Shown piece after piece: positions 47,950-60,662 of a DNA stretch of 64,000 nt. Source of the stretch: Physella acuta (taxonomy: Eukaryota > Mollusca > Gastropoda > Physidae). The number at the start of each line of letters is the position of its first letter. Positions within the stretch are counted from its first letter, which is position 1. A program made the translations under genes and the position numbers. Where the stretch lies: the NCBI RefSeq assembly GCF_028476545.1, contig NW_026733003.1:1-64000 (forward strand). Direction: 5' to 3'. Below the pieces are notes generated by a model. The model was not told where the DNA came from. It saw only the letters and a list, made by a program, of their open reading frames with translations, and ran no database searches.

Positions 47950-50318
47950 CCCTAGGATCTTATTGTATAGCTGTAAAATGTTTTAAAATTCCCTCCAAAA
48001 TTAATCGCATTTTTTTTTATGTTTCTAAGTTATAGGTCTGATTTTTTTTTCTGTAAAATTGATGTATAATTTTCTTATCAAATCTCATTTTAGGGTTCAT
48101 CACGGTTCATTCATATTTCGCCGTACTCACATTTTTGGAGTTAGTATCTAATTTTATGGTACAAATTCCTAAGTTATAAAACCAATCAGTGCTTTTTTTT
48201 TTTAAATTTTCCTTTTGATGCAACTGAAGTAACAAAAGTGTCATTCAGTTTTTTTCAAGTTTACTCTTAACATGAAATAATGACTTGGGTGAATGTAAAA
48301 TGTCCGTGATAATTATTTAGTTTAAAATTGTTTATAGTGGTTTATAAAGTGGTTTATAGTTTTAAAACTATATTTTGAACTCAGAATATGGAAAAAACTG
48401 TACATTTTAGCTATAATCCTTATCAACCATTTAATATATTTTTAATTATGTATAATGTCAGTTACTTACTGGAATGGTTTTAATGATTGTGAAATGTGTG
48501 TGTAGACATTTCCTCTCCAATCAGGAGCTGAGAAAAATGTATAGTTAAAAGATTTTGTCTTATTTGTATGCAAGTGTTGGTGTATATATAAAATATATGA
48601 TAATTGAAAGGTTTTAAAAATAATAAAGTAATTTATGATTATTATAGATTGATGGTGTTCTTCATTGCGTATATCAAGATTACACTGACTGCATGTAATT
48701 GTACAAAACATCAAAATTGAAATTTTGACAAATCTCAAATTTTTACACCTCTGAGTTGAAAACAGTTTTGTTATTTGATTGGCAAAGTTAGATAATTTTT
48801 TTTTACATTCTATTTCAAGAGAAAATTCTATTGTACAAAAAAAGCAAGTTTTATTAGTATAAAAAATTTTATTTACCTGTTTTTTATTTTTGCTTAATAC
48901 TGTTAAAAAGTCAAAAGTGCTCACCAGTTGCATTTGTATTTTAAGTTATTTTATAACACTTTTTTTACATTTACAGTATAAACAAAAATAAAAAATCCCA
49001 TTTTTTCAAGACTCTTGATATATAATAGATCTTGAGTTTGACAAACTGCATATATCCAAGCAGCGAGAATATTACAGTATTTGTAATAAAAGTCTGTTTT
49101 AATTCTGTTGCAAAACTCCAATATTTTGCATCATCAGAAAATACTAAGGAAAAAGAATGCCCTATATAAGTCATCTTATCCAGGTCCATGGCACATTTGA
49201 AACTACAAAAAAATCTATTTCTTTGCTAAAACAAAAATTTCTTTCTCTTAACTAAAAAAAATCACAGCAGATGATATTATCACAAAGACAATAAAAAATT
49301 CAATAGACAGAAGATTTCTTCTCAAAATATTTAAAAAGATTGACTCACAAAGAAATGAAAAGAAACCTTGGTTATTTGGTGTACAAAAAAAAATTTGAGT
49401 ACTGGAATGCAACTGTTGTTTAAAACTTTCACGTATGAAGTGATGATAACCATAGTGATTGGTTTATTTAAAGTGTGTGACAAATACTTGGAAAAGGCCA
49501 GGTGTATATAATTTGTTGGCTGGGAACTATTGACTGAACAACTTGTTTATGATTAGCTGGTTATCAGACATTGGTCCTGATCATGTTGTATAAAAAAATA
49601 ACTTCAAAGATTGTGAAGAAGCTTCACACTGAGTAGATATGTTTATGAAAACTAATACATGATTAAAAGATGTTGATTAAACATAAAGTATTAATACAAT
49701 ATGGACACACTATACGTTTCAGATCTTCATGATAGACATTGATTTCATTTATTAATTAAAAAAAAATGAGTATTCAGTTTGAATAGTAAGTTGCATTTTG
49801 AAAGAAAATACTGAACAATGCATGAATACAGGGGACTTAACTTCAGTTTCACACAATAAGAGTTGTCTCATCATTGAATATAAAAGCACTTAATGAATAC
49901 AACAGATGATGAATCACTTGCAAGACTATCACATTTTTTCAAAACCTGAATCTACTTAAAGAACACAACCATAAAATGTCAACTGTCTTCTGTAATGTAC
50001 ATATAGTATCAAACTCACAATCCTCCTACCAATACACTGATACGATTAAAAAACAAATTTAAACATGCATAGCATGTTAGCGATAGAACTCAATGCTTGT
50101 TATAAAAATTAAAATGTTAGATAAAGTAGTAGATAATATTTAAAAACTTGGATAAATGAGTAATTTTGGTGATAAAATTTTTAAAACATGGCACAAATAT
50201 AATAAAAATAAAATTTGAGAGTCAAAATAATATTTTAGGTTAAAAAAAAAACAAATAGTGGTTCTGGATAAATTAATTTCTCTAGTCTAGAAAGATGGTA
50301 CTAGTTAAAATGGTGCTG
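47950..50318. other. Convergent 3' regions of CCDC61 and the RMDN gene
   Basis: The two genes are tail to tail with about 2.4 kb between stop codons. A plus-strand AATAAA near 48619 could end CCDC61. TTTATT motifs (minus-strand AATAAA) are abundant in the right half. AT-rich, with no further gene seen. Confidence 0.5.
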
Positions 50319-53300
50319 TTATGTGTTGGCGTACATCTCATACTGTGGTAACAGAATTTTTATTTCATCGGCCGACTTGACCTCCTGAAACAAATGTTTT
50401 TCAAACTTAGCCTCCATAAAAAATATAATTACATTTTATACTTGTTTTTTTAGGACTGACTGATTGCAATTGAACAACAAACATAAGAGAAATATTTAAT
50501 ACAACAATTAAATTTGAATTTTAAAAAAATTCATCAAAGTTTAAAATCACTTTATGGGTTGGCATGGTCTAGTGGTAGAGTGCTAGACTGCTAACCTGAA
50601 AGACTCGAATTCAAATTCAAGTCTTACAAGCTCTAATGGGTAGCCTACCTAACTAACATTAGGGAAAGTAAAGGCGGCTGGGCATAGTGCTGACTCACTA
50701 TCCTTTCATACGCTGAGGTTAGAGAAACAGGTGAACTCTACTTCACTTGCCCATGGGCCATCAAATTAAAAAGGGAGCTTTTTACTTTTTTAAAACAACC
50801 TTTGTTGGAAACCTAAAAATACAAATGGCTGATTTTTTAACTAAATTTAAAAAAATAAATAAATATATAAATTAAATGTGGATATTATTTTTTGATCAAA
50901 GGCCATAGTAAGGGATTCATGTACTGTTCAGCCATTGTACTGCACATTGGGAACAAAAAGGGATGCTGACAGGTGGTAGAGGCTTATAAAACCAACACCA
51001 AACTTTGTGGCCAAATAAAAATAAATTTTGGTCACGATAAAACCAAAAAACTGGCAACCTTCAATACAAACCAAATAGAGTGGTGCCCTGTAAACTGCAA
51101 ACAACCAACGCCTACCCAAAAGGAGCACCAACAGGCGCATTGTTTTAATACCGTACCGTGTACTTAGATAATCTTACATCGGATGGTGAACAAGGCAGTT
51201 TTGAGCCAATCCTCAGCCATTCCGCAGCTTTCTCGTTATTTTTCATTGCTATGTAAGTCTAAAAATAAAATAAAATTCTCATCACATTAAAGATAAAAAT
51301 GAATTCTGATTTTAAAATTTTTTCTGTAAATGAGTCTAAAATAACTAAATTTAAAAAATAATATTCAGAACATATATTAAAAACATCTTGATTTATAAAG
51401 TTTTAAATGTTAGGTTGTTTTTATATTCATACATGTAAATATAAATTTTTCATATTTGAAAACAAAAAAATTTTAGTTTTAAAAGTTTCACATAATAAAT
51501 TAATACTTAAATAGGAAGATCATTGATTACCTTTGCTAAATAAAGTGCATTGTCAAGTGAACCGAGTGGGGAGAGTTCCTCAGCCTGCGGGATTGAAATA
51601 CGTACGAGTTAGCCAAGGTGGCCTGCCATAACGTATAAGCACATAATAAAATATAAACTACGATTGACACTCATATATTACAAAAGTTGTCAAGGTGCAA
51701 ACTTATATTAAGAGAATAAGTTAGAATAGATAAAACATAATTAGTTATAGGACAAAAGATAATAATTTCTTCTGCTTCTTTGTTTTAATATTTAATGTTG
51801 GAAGGGGTTCCTTCCATTACAATTAAGTATTCCGTGTCAACTGGTTATGCGCCATACAGGCCGTCGACTCCGGTTTCAGTCTGCTTTTTTTCTGGATTTG
51901 GTTCCATAGTCTTTGTCCAACCAAGAACAAACTACAAGGCAGCAGTTGTTTGATTTTGGAGTTGTCTCTCCTAGAAGAGTAGCTGTCCCCAGCGATTGAG
52001 CCTCATCTACCCATTTGTTCAAACTCGAAATTTTTTGTGTGGCAACCAAGAGTTTTTTCAATACGACCACACCAAACTCGACATAATAATTTGATAGAGT
52101 ATTGGTGAAGGCGATTGAGTTGTTGATTGATGACCACTTGACAAAATGTAGTTGACCAGAAAGAAAACTGGGTACAAAATTTAGCGGACTGCCAGTGACA
52201 GATAGCCAGATAGATCTGAGAAGATGACAAGGTCACTATGATCAGCGGAATCATCATCAGTGACCAGATGTAGAAATAGACAAGACTAGCAACCATTTTA
52301 AAAACAATTCAAGTCACTTAAAGCAATAATAAAAAATGAAATGTTTCCCTACCTTCAAGAAATATTGGAGAGCCTCCTCTATCTTGGCGGTGGGTGGTGT
52401 GGCAAACAGCGTGGACGCCACCTTACGTTCAACCCATGTTAACATGTAGACCTTCAACAAAACTAAAGTTACTTTCCTATTTACTCTATCAACATCACAT
52501 TTCACATAATAAAACTTTTTTTTATACAAAAAAAAAACAACTCATAAACATAAACGAATCTACATCATGTGTGTAATAAAAAAAAGTGTAATATATTTAC
52601 TGGTTTCTCCAGGGTGGTAATTTGAGAAGGGGACTTACAGAGTAACACCACCTCCCCAGCATGTGGTACAGTAAGGCATCATCAGGCTTGTATTTGATAG
52701 CTGTATCAATGTGATCCTAAACAACAAAATACATAAAGTAAGGCATCATTGGGCTTGTATTTGATAGCTGTATCAATGTGATCCTAAACAACAAAATACA
52801 TAAAGTAAGGCATCATTGGGCTTGTGTTCAATACAATCCTGAACAATTAGGAATTTGTGTGACAAACATTTACAAGCTTTGCACTTAATGACAACTTTAC
52901 AAAATTATTTACAATTATCAGACAAACATTATGAAAAAAAGAATTTATAAAAAAAAAATTAAGATAGCAAGGGAACAATAAATTAAATTTTAACGTAACT
53001 ATATTCAGGAAGTAATTATAAAATAAGCTAAGCTATTTAGGATACATGAAAAACAAGTTTACAAGGTTAAAAAAAACTAATATGATTGTGAAAAAAAAAT
53101 TAATCTAACTAATCTTAAAATTTATGGAATGAATTAATTACCTTTATAACATAGGCATTTTTAATTTGCTCTTGCACAGGCAAGTACTGGGTGACACTTC
53201 CTACTATTATGGCCATCCTGGAAAAAAAAGTATAAACACAGTGAGCAGATCTGCCTAAAATTGTGTGGTGTTGATTACTTGGTGGGACGGAGTGGTCTAG

Positions 53301-56201
53301 CGGTAGATAGCTGGACTTATGCAAATCTATAATATAGCTAAAAGTTTATATCTAATTAAAAAAAAATTAAAAAAAAAAACTAAAATAACAACTAATGATT
53401 TTTATAAAAAAAGCTAATAATGTAAGCTCATCTATTAAAAAAAAAACAAGATCAGCATATAAAAACTGCCAACATACCACATGTGAAAAGCATAAGAAAT
53501 ATTTCCACATGAATGTTTTCGTTTTTCTATTCAATTATGCAGGTGACACTTCAACAATAATAATTGATTAATGAGATTTGGTGACAGGAGGCTTATTTTA
53601 TTCAAGCGAGGATTAAACACAGTGAAATTTAATTCTTGGTTATTTGTATACGTGTATGTACATTTGCAAGTACAACTGAGTGAACAGTAAGTGTATGATT
53701 GAGTGTATGTTTGCGTGTACATGTGCGTACAATCTTCCAATTAGGCCAGTACTCTTTCAGGCCGCTGACCACTTTATTTGCAAATTCCTGAGCCTTGCCA
53801 GACTGTATTCTACACTTTGCCTGTTTGTTATTGGGTATTTTATAGAATGACTAGGAAATGTGTGAAATATTGATGTATTTCATATTTTGCCTGCCTATTT
53901 CAGGCATTCTATACATTGCCTTGGTATTCTATAGAATGCTGGTTTTTATATATTACCGGTAACATATATACATATATATACATATATATATATATACATA
54001 CATATACCAATACATACATATATATACATATTAATATATATACATATTAATATATATATACATATTAATATATATATACAGATTAATATATATACATATC
54101 AATATATATACATATTAATATATATATATACATATTAATATATATATACATATTAATATATATATACATATATATATATATACATATTAATATATATATA
54201 CGTGTGTATATTTATGCTAACATACCACTTATGGCTGTCCCCAGATTTAGGATTAAGTTCTATAGCCCTGGCTGCTGCCTCATGAGATCTCTTCATCACA
54301 TCCCTGTAGCTGCTGTTGGATTTATCACAGTTGGCCTTGTCTGCGAGCATCTCCTCCGTTATCAACAGAAATCCTGCTCTTGCAAACCGCCACATTAGTT
54401 CAGCATTATTTGGGTCCTTCAGAAAATTATTTGAAATTTTTTTAACATACTAGCTCAGTCAGAATTATTTCTGGTGCTCAAAAATTGATTTCGTCAAATT
54501 GTAACATATTAGCTCAGAATTATTTGGGGGCCTTCAGAAAATTGTTGTTTTTATTTTTTTAAATTTTAACACATTAGCTCTGAATAATTCGAAAATTATT
54601 TCTTTAAAATTTCAACAAGGTTGGGGTAAATATATGCAGGTTGCTATATGCCTACTCATTAGAAATAATACTTTTTTCAACCTAATTTTCACTTTGAAAA
54701 ATTAGAACAAAACAACATTTCAAGGCTGACAAAAATTTCTAATGTTAAAAACAAATACACCTTTAAAAAAAAAAAAGCCCAGAAAATAATGGGAAAAAAA
54801 AAGACTCTACCTTACATGTCATCTCACACAATTCATTGTACGCCTCCGTCAAATTATCCAATCCTCCAGCCTCCATCTTGCAGTCTATTGTTCTAATTTT
54901 TTCAGCTAATAATTCAGTTTTTGATTGGTAACCACTACAACAGTCATTATGGTATCTCTCGCATCTGCCATTTATTAGAACCATTAGTGACATTTTAAAA
55001 AGGTGTTTTTGAATTTAAATAGAGTTTATGCAACAGTCTTTTATAAGAAATAAAAAAACAAGAATGATAGGGATGAACTTTTTAAATAATCTGAAAGCGT
55101 TTAAAAAGTAGGTTGATGATGATTGTGAAGGTAAAAATATCAATCTTGAAGTTTATAATATTAACACACAAAAGGTTCCCCATGCAAAACAAAACAAAGG
55201 GTAGAGTAAATAAACAAAGAGATTATGGTAAGTAATTTTTAAAATCTGCAGGGGATATGAATTTAATTCAATTAAAAAAAATTTGAAAGGGAGGATGAAA
55301 CAGTCCATCTGTGTGTGTGTGTATGTGTGTGTGTGTTTAAAAGACCAGTACAACAATGGCTAACCACTTTTGCCTATTTAAATCAAAGACTTATTAAGGT
55401 ACAGTAGATCTATAGATAGTTTAGAAGTAGGAACAACAACTCAAGAATTTCAAGTCAGCAATCACACTTATCTGTTTCTTAATTATACAGTTCTACTGTG
55501 CAATATGATAAAGTATCTATCATTTTAATTTAAACAATAAAACTTTTAACAATTTAATATAGTGTGACATTTGGTTGTAATTTAGCAATTTAGAATTTTT
55601 TTCAGAATCATGAGAAAAAAATCTTCAATTCAAAATAGGCAAGATCCTATGTCTGAGAACCTAGTCACAGCTTGAAACTGTCATAAATAATATTAAATAT
55701 GACATAATTAATTGTATTTTATCCAGTAAAACAAATAAGAAACAAAAAGGGAACACCTAATGGTTAAGGATTGAAATCACTAATTATAAAAAAAAAAAAA
55801 AAACCCACTTCACTATTTAAAAAAAAAGGGGCAATAAAAAAAATCAGTCAAATATTACTAACTTGTCAGAGCTCAACACTTTTCCAAACTCAACGAAGAC
55901 CTACAAAATGGCCAGCACAATTGAAAACAGGTAACTATGTTTACCCCAGATTCTGCGCCACCTCTGAAGCGTCAACATACACATCCTCATTGTCCTCAGT
56001 CGAAGATGAAAGCACAACCGAAGACTTGACCCTTTTCAATTCATTCTCAAGCCGAGAGATCTCCCTGCTCAAACGTTCGATTCTGTCTTCAAGCTCAGAC
56101 TCTCTCTTGAGCATGTTGTATTGCTGATATGCCAGGTAAGCTAATCCTGAGCCAACCAAAACAATACCAGAGGCGATTAATGCTTTGGATCCAACACCCA
56201 T
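50319..56201 (-). CDS. RMDN: RMDN-family protein (regulator of microtubule dynamics), nine exons
   Basis: Exons: 56201-55945, 54964-54811, 54416-54226, 53217-53142, 52716-52639, 52451-52353, 51584-51531, 51258-51178, 50384-50319; phases join to give 351 residues. The N-terminus has a membrane segment ([19 protein letters not shown], ~7-25) and a coiled coil ([19 protein letters not shown]), then TPR-like helices. Family landmarks: [77 protein letters not shown] and [15 protein letters not shown] proteins bind microtubules; RMDN3/PTPIP51 sits on the outer mitochondrial membrane at ER contacts. The anchor plus coiled coil suggests the RMDN2/3 type, but I cannot separate subfamilies. A possible acceptor at 56251-56253 suggests a 5' UTR intron. 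It runs tail to tail with CCDC61. Confidence 0.9.
50556..50770 (+). repeat. SINE family S1, well preserved
   Basis: Head GGTTGGCATGGTCTAGTGGT and GACTCGAATTCAAATTC. The body is CTAACATTAGGGAAAGTAAA, GGCGGCTGGGCATAGTGCTG, GAACTCTACTTCACTTGCCC. It lies in the last intron of the RMDN gene. Confidence 0.8.
51765..52080 (-). repeat. SINE family S2, reverse copy
   Basis: Reverse strand: TTCTTCTGCTTCTTTGTTTT (tail), GGAAGGGGTTCCTTCCATTA, GTCTTTGTCCAACCAAGAAC, GCAGCAGTTGTTTGATTTTG, CCCATTTGTTCAAACTCG (box B) and the head near ACGACCACACC. It lies in RMDN intron 6. Confidence 0.82.
52670..52850 (-). repeat. Tandem copies of the RMDN exon 5 5' half and its acceptor
   Basis: A unit of about 66 bp (GTAAGGCATCATTGGGCTTG, TATTTGATAGCTGTATCAAT, GTGATCCTAAACAAC) occurs at about 52672, 52738 and, partly decayed, 52804. 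The first is exon 5 with its acceptor (minus-strand TTTAG|GATCAC, 52716). The second repeats the acceptor and the reading [15 protein letters not shown] with no donor. Confidence 0.9.
53284..53312 (+). repeat. SINE S1 head fragment
   Basis: GGACGGAGTGGTCTAGCGGT followed by AGATAGCTGGAC matches only the tRNA-like head of S1. Confidence 0.55.
53950..54205. repeat. (TA)n with periodic CATAT interruptions
   Basis: ATATATATACATATTAATAT repeated about nine times. It ends about 20 bp from the donor of RMDN exon 3. Confidence 0.92.
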
Positions 56202-56769
56202 GGTTTAAAAGATCACTGGACTTGACTTGCAAACTTTCTCCATAGTCACACTGAAAAAAATGATAAATAATGGCTTTAGTCTTTAATTCAGTTAGGTTTG
56301 GGATAATATGGATTTAGCGAGTAATTTGAGAAAATAAATAACTGGCTGTCTTACAGGTGGGCTAAGCGGTTCCATAGCCCTACATGCATAATATATAAGG
56401 TAGATCTATATTTTATTCATTTAATAGTCTCTAAATAGTCTAAATGAATAAAATAAGCTCTATTCGCAGGTCAGGTGATGGCAGATTTTTAAAAAAAAGT
56501 GATTGCAGTTAGTGTTAGAGTCATCACTGTAAACAAGAACATCTCAATTTATAGTTTATACTAGTTTATAGCCTAAGCGTAGATTTTTATTAGGCCTAAT
56601 TAATTAACTAGGCTAATTAGGTAGTAATTTACCCTATAACTAATTATTGCCTTATTGGCTTAAATATTAAATAACTTAGGCCTAGGCCTATAAAAAAAAT
56701 ATAATAAATATTGATAATTAATCCTAATTGATTGAACCTTCCAAAACATTAAGTTTAAAAAGTTAAATA
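56202..56769 (-). other. 5' flank of the RMDN gene
   Basis: Contains the possible 5' UTR acceptor and AT-rich sequence with several TAGGCC motifs. No TATA box or other clear promoter element. Confidence 0.35.
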
Positions 56770-57215
56770 GTTTTTCCTAGCTACTAGCTAGATTTAGTAG
56801 CTAGTGCCCTACTGGGTAACTTCTTCTACTACAGACTACACTACCAACTAGACTAGATCTCAGACTAGCCACTACTGCCACTAGCTAGTGTAGCTAACTA
56901 GCTAGGGCTAGGAGGGCCTAGTGTGCCCTGCCCTAGAGAATAGATTTAGATATAGGACCTAGATCTAGGACCTAGATCTAGTCCTAGCCTAGAACTAGAG
57001 CTAGTAGAGTCGTAGACTCTTCTCTTCTAGTCTTCTACTAGAACAGATCTAGACTCTACTAGTACTAGGACCTAGGTCCTATACCTAATCTAGATCTAGA
57101 TTCTATATCATATCATCTAGAATCTTAGATCTCTAGAATGTAGGTCCTAGCCCTAGGGCTAGGCTAGGCTACTACTACTACTAACTATTTACTATTTACT
57201 AAGGCTAGGTCTCCA
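56770..57215. repeat. CTAG-dense block
   Basis: I count about 37 CTAG tetranucleotides in about 440 bp, many in palindromes such as AGATCTAGATCT-like, CCTAGG, TCTAGA and GCTAGC. This is far above the one or two expected in sequence of this composition. There is no simple tandem period; CTA, TAG and CTAG phrases are shuffled. It lies 0.6-1.0 kb upstream of the RMDN start codon. Confidence 0.85.
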
Positions 57216-57714
57216 AAAATAAAGTAGTTTACTTCACTTGAAAACAGGAGGCTAAATAAAAAGTAAGATGTAGAAATGTAGATCTACTGCAGTACCGACA
57301 CTAGGCCGGACTGTAAAATATCTTAATAGCAAAGCCGCTAGGCCAGGCTAAACAAAATAAATTGGAGATAACACAATTCTTTGGTTAGAAAGTTTTATTT
57401 TGGTATGTTAGCAAGTAGCAAGCATACATCGAACCATATTTGCCAGATCAACTTAATGTTATCAGTTGCCAAACCAAATCTAGTTAAACGAGTCTGAAAA
57501 TAGACGATTAAACTCACACATCATTTATAATTTAATTTAGAGTAACAAGTGGTTACGCTTAGGTTTAAACTTAAAGGAAGGGTAGAATCTATAAACATTA
57601 AACAAAGATGATTAGCTGTCATGATCATAATGTATGATGTGCATAAAGCTGACAGAATATTCGTTTGAGATTAAACTTAAGAAAGCGAAAAAAAAAATGT
57701 AACACAAAAAAAAT
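57216..57714. other. Intergenic AT-rich sequence
   Basis: Nothing supportable. Confidence 0.4.
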
Positions 57715-58316
57715 TTAGCTTTTTTTACGATTTTAACTTCCCCCCCCCCTTACCCTCCGTCACAAAAAGCCAGACCCCCCCCCCCCACACACACACACTA
57801 AAGACACCAATGTTTCTTCCAAACTTATTTCTCCGGGGGGGGGGGGGGGCACTTGAAATTTTCGGGGGGGGGGGGGGACACTGTTAAAAGTATATATTTT
57901 CTATATAAATTATATAAATTTCATTTCGTTCGGGGGGGGGGGGGGGGGGGGGGGCGGTAAAAAAATTTCGGGGGGCTTCGACCCCCCGAAGAGATGCCTG
58001 GAAGAAACTCTGAAAGACACACCTCAGCCTAAAACTCCCGTGAAATTGCAGTTAAATTTTTATTTAAGCACGATCTTTTTCCAAAATCTTGTCTGAACTC
58101 TGTCAACGTATAGAGTATTTTAATCAACTCCTATTACAATTTATTAATAGTTTTCTAAAACGCGAAATAACGGCTAAAATTCGTTTTCTAACATTGCTTT
58201 TCTATAATGCAAAAATGTGACGTCACACCATCTGACCACCACCCCCCCCCTCATCACACACTGTCACAAAATTACGGACCCCCCTCCGAATGTGACGTCA
58301 TTTACGGACGAACCCC
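57715..58316 (-). mobile_element. MITE family M4, reverse, interrupted by an M2 MITE
   Basis: The interior matches 16947-17343 in reverse: TTTTTTTACGATTTTAAC, GTCACAAAAAGCCAGACCCC, AACGCGAAATAACGGC, CAAAAATGTGACGTCACACC, TTACGGACCCCCC, GACGTCATTTACGGACG. The right end is recognisable, the left end eroded. The M2 element at 57808-58012 lies inside it. Confidence 0.75.
57808..58012 (+). mobile_element. MITE family M2, G-run rich, nested in M4
   Basis: CAATGTTTCTTCCAAACTTA to GCCTGGAAGAAACTCTG with a perfect 8-bp duplication AAAGACAC (57800-57807 and 58013-58020). The interior has CACTTGAAATTTTCGGGG, ATAAATTTCATTTCGTTCGG and G runs of up to 22. Confidence 0.92.
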
Positions 58317-59168
58317 AAGACTGTTAAAAGAACACATGGAGATAAATTCTAGACTATATAAGAAATGTGTTCAGTTGTGCTGAATTTAATGTGAATACCT
58401 GCATCTTAAAATTACAAAGGATTTGTTTGTAATTTTCAACCGCCAAATCCACGTTTGTATTTCAAGCTGTTGTAGTGTAGGTATATCTCCACATCATTGT
58501 GACATCATCAATCGATTTCAACTTAAACCTAGGTCTGTCTGTTGGTAGCCTACTGGTAGTTTATGTTGGAGTTTTTGGTTGTTAGTTACTAATTAGATCT
58601 AAATACCTTTTTTTACCCAGTCTGTTGTTTGGCATTCTTTCCATTTGTTTTCACTATTGTCAATGAACAAAGCTTGCTGGCCAGTATTTTTTTCATATTT
58701 TTTATATACAGCAGACACAATGACACATGCTGCAGGTCAAGCTGACATTTGATCCCATGAGAATATTGAAAAGCAGGTCCTTTTTTATTTTAAGGCAGAT
58801 TGGTTTATTATAATAGAACAAGATGGCTAAAAGTATAAGGACCAATACAGGCAGATAGAATCTTCTTAAAAAGGGGGTGTTAGGTTACTGGTAGTTAACT
58901 AAGTTAACATATGGCTTGCTAACCCCAACCTCTTCCATAAGCCTAACACTTATTTTCTGAAGTCTATTATCGGTATCATCTAAATCTCATTGTACCCATC
59001 TGCTTGCCTGAGATATTGTCTACAGCTTTTAAAAGACATACACAAGATACCTGACACACTTCCACTCACAATGTAGATGCACCACACCTGCAGCTTAGCT
59101 TCTGATTCCGTTGTAAACAAAGTACGAGAATTAAATCATTGGAGACAATAGGATTCACTGTGGGTAAT
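58317..59168. other. Intergenic sequence
   Basis: Single-copy-looking AT-rich DNA; no gene or repeat supported. Confidence 0.4.
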
Positions 59169-59449
59169 GGTGTCACTAGGTTGGGTGTCAACCAGTGCAG
59201 CAGCTGAGAGTATCACACCACCAGTGTTTCTTTCAGGCTTTGGCTGTTTTCTATGGGGAGGGGGAAGCACTTGAGACATTGGGGGTGTGGAAAGAGATGC
59301 CTGAAAAAAAAAACACTGCACCCCACAATTTTGGATTCATAGTTTGGTATCACCCCTATTTTATTTATTTAACTGAATGAAACTTTTTTTTTCATTTGGT
59401 GTTACCCTGTGTGGACCACCCCTCACCCTTGTGACACTACTGATTGTAG
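59169..59449 (+). mobile_element. Diverged MITE family M3 containing an M2 MITE
   Basis: Left TGGTGTCACTAGGTTGGGTG and right ACCCTGTGTGGACCACCCCT with CCCTTGTGACACTAC are eroded M3 ends. The insert 59222-59318 (CAGTGTTTCTTTCAGGC to AAAAAACACTG, GAGATGCCTGA inside) is M2 with flanks CACACCAC and CACCCCAC (7 of 8). Confidence 0.7.
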
Positions 59450-59734
59450 TATAACAATAAGCTTACTCATGAATCCCAGTGTTTTACACAAGTCAAGATA
59501 AAAGTAGCTTTCAGCAGATTGATCTGCCATGGGTATTCACAGATTAGATCAACTTCCTTTTGTATACCCAAAATAAATTAGCATTATCAGTAACTGGAAA
59601 TCACATTTTCTTGTTCCTGGGGTGGGTAAGATCACTTCCAGGTACTAACTTCAAACACAAACAACAGAACAGACTTTAGAGTTAAGTCATTAGAGTTATA
59701 CATCACAAATGTATCAAAGTCTACACAAAGCACA

Positions 59735-60085
59735 ATGTCAGCAGCGTGCAAAGTTACTTAGTAATAGTCACTGGCACTGTAATTAGCAGTGGTCCCTGGC
59801 ACCATGGCAAATATGAGTAAATAACAACACTGTCACACGAGGTTAAGTATCAGTAATTAGCAAATGTCACTGGCACAGTGGCAAAAATGAATAGCAATTA
59901 GCAACAAACATTTTTACATGAGGTTATGTATCACTCAAGTATCAGTAATAAGCTATGGTCACTGAGCTGATGTTAGTTTCAGTATGAGCAATTAGGCAAA
60001 GATCTCTGGCACTGACATCAGTATTCACTAATGGTCACTTGCAGTGACGTCAGTACCAGTAAGTTAACAATGGTCACTGGAACTT
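59735..60085. repeat. Loose repeats of TCACTGGCAC with TAGCAATGGTC
   Basis: Five or so diverged units of CAGTAATTAGCAAATGGTCA-like and CACTGGCAC phrases lie between about 59760 and 60080. No gene is seen between the RMDN 5' side and BAF. Confidence 0.55.
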
Positions 60086-60662
60086 ATAAAAAAACTGGCT
60101 GATACCACTGTATTTGTTGCCTCACAAATCAGACACTTCATGAAAAAACAAGCAAGAAAATGGAAAAGATTTTATTTTTAAAACTAAAATGACTTAGATC
60201 CATTGAAATGAGATAATTAATTTGTATTTTACTGTTACAAATAAATGCAGAATATAAACAGCTCTTATGTTATTTAACATTAAAACTGCTAATTTGCTGT
60301 GCTTGGATGATAAATGAGAAAAAAAATAAGATATTGTGAATGGTTTCACTTAAAAAAAATGCTCTAGTTGAATAACATTAAAAAATATACCTTTTTGATT
60401 TTGTTAACACCGTGTTAATAACAAAATAAAACTTGTTTATGATGAAATGCTTAATGCTTATGTTTGCAAGCAAAAAAAAAATATACAATCCAACAAAACA
60501 AATTTTATGGTTGAGTTCAGCTTATGAAAAAATATCAATGACACAAAAGGTGGGTATAACAGCATTATATACTTTGTATATAAAAAAAACCAACAAATCA
60601 GTTACATGTTTCAATATTTAATTTACAGCTTTGTTTTTTAACTATATGATAAAAGGAACAGA

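Noticed and set aside
53531-53740. Small minus-strand frame in RMDN intron 3
   Set aside because: No family similarity or splice logic; the neighbouring exons join without it.
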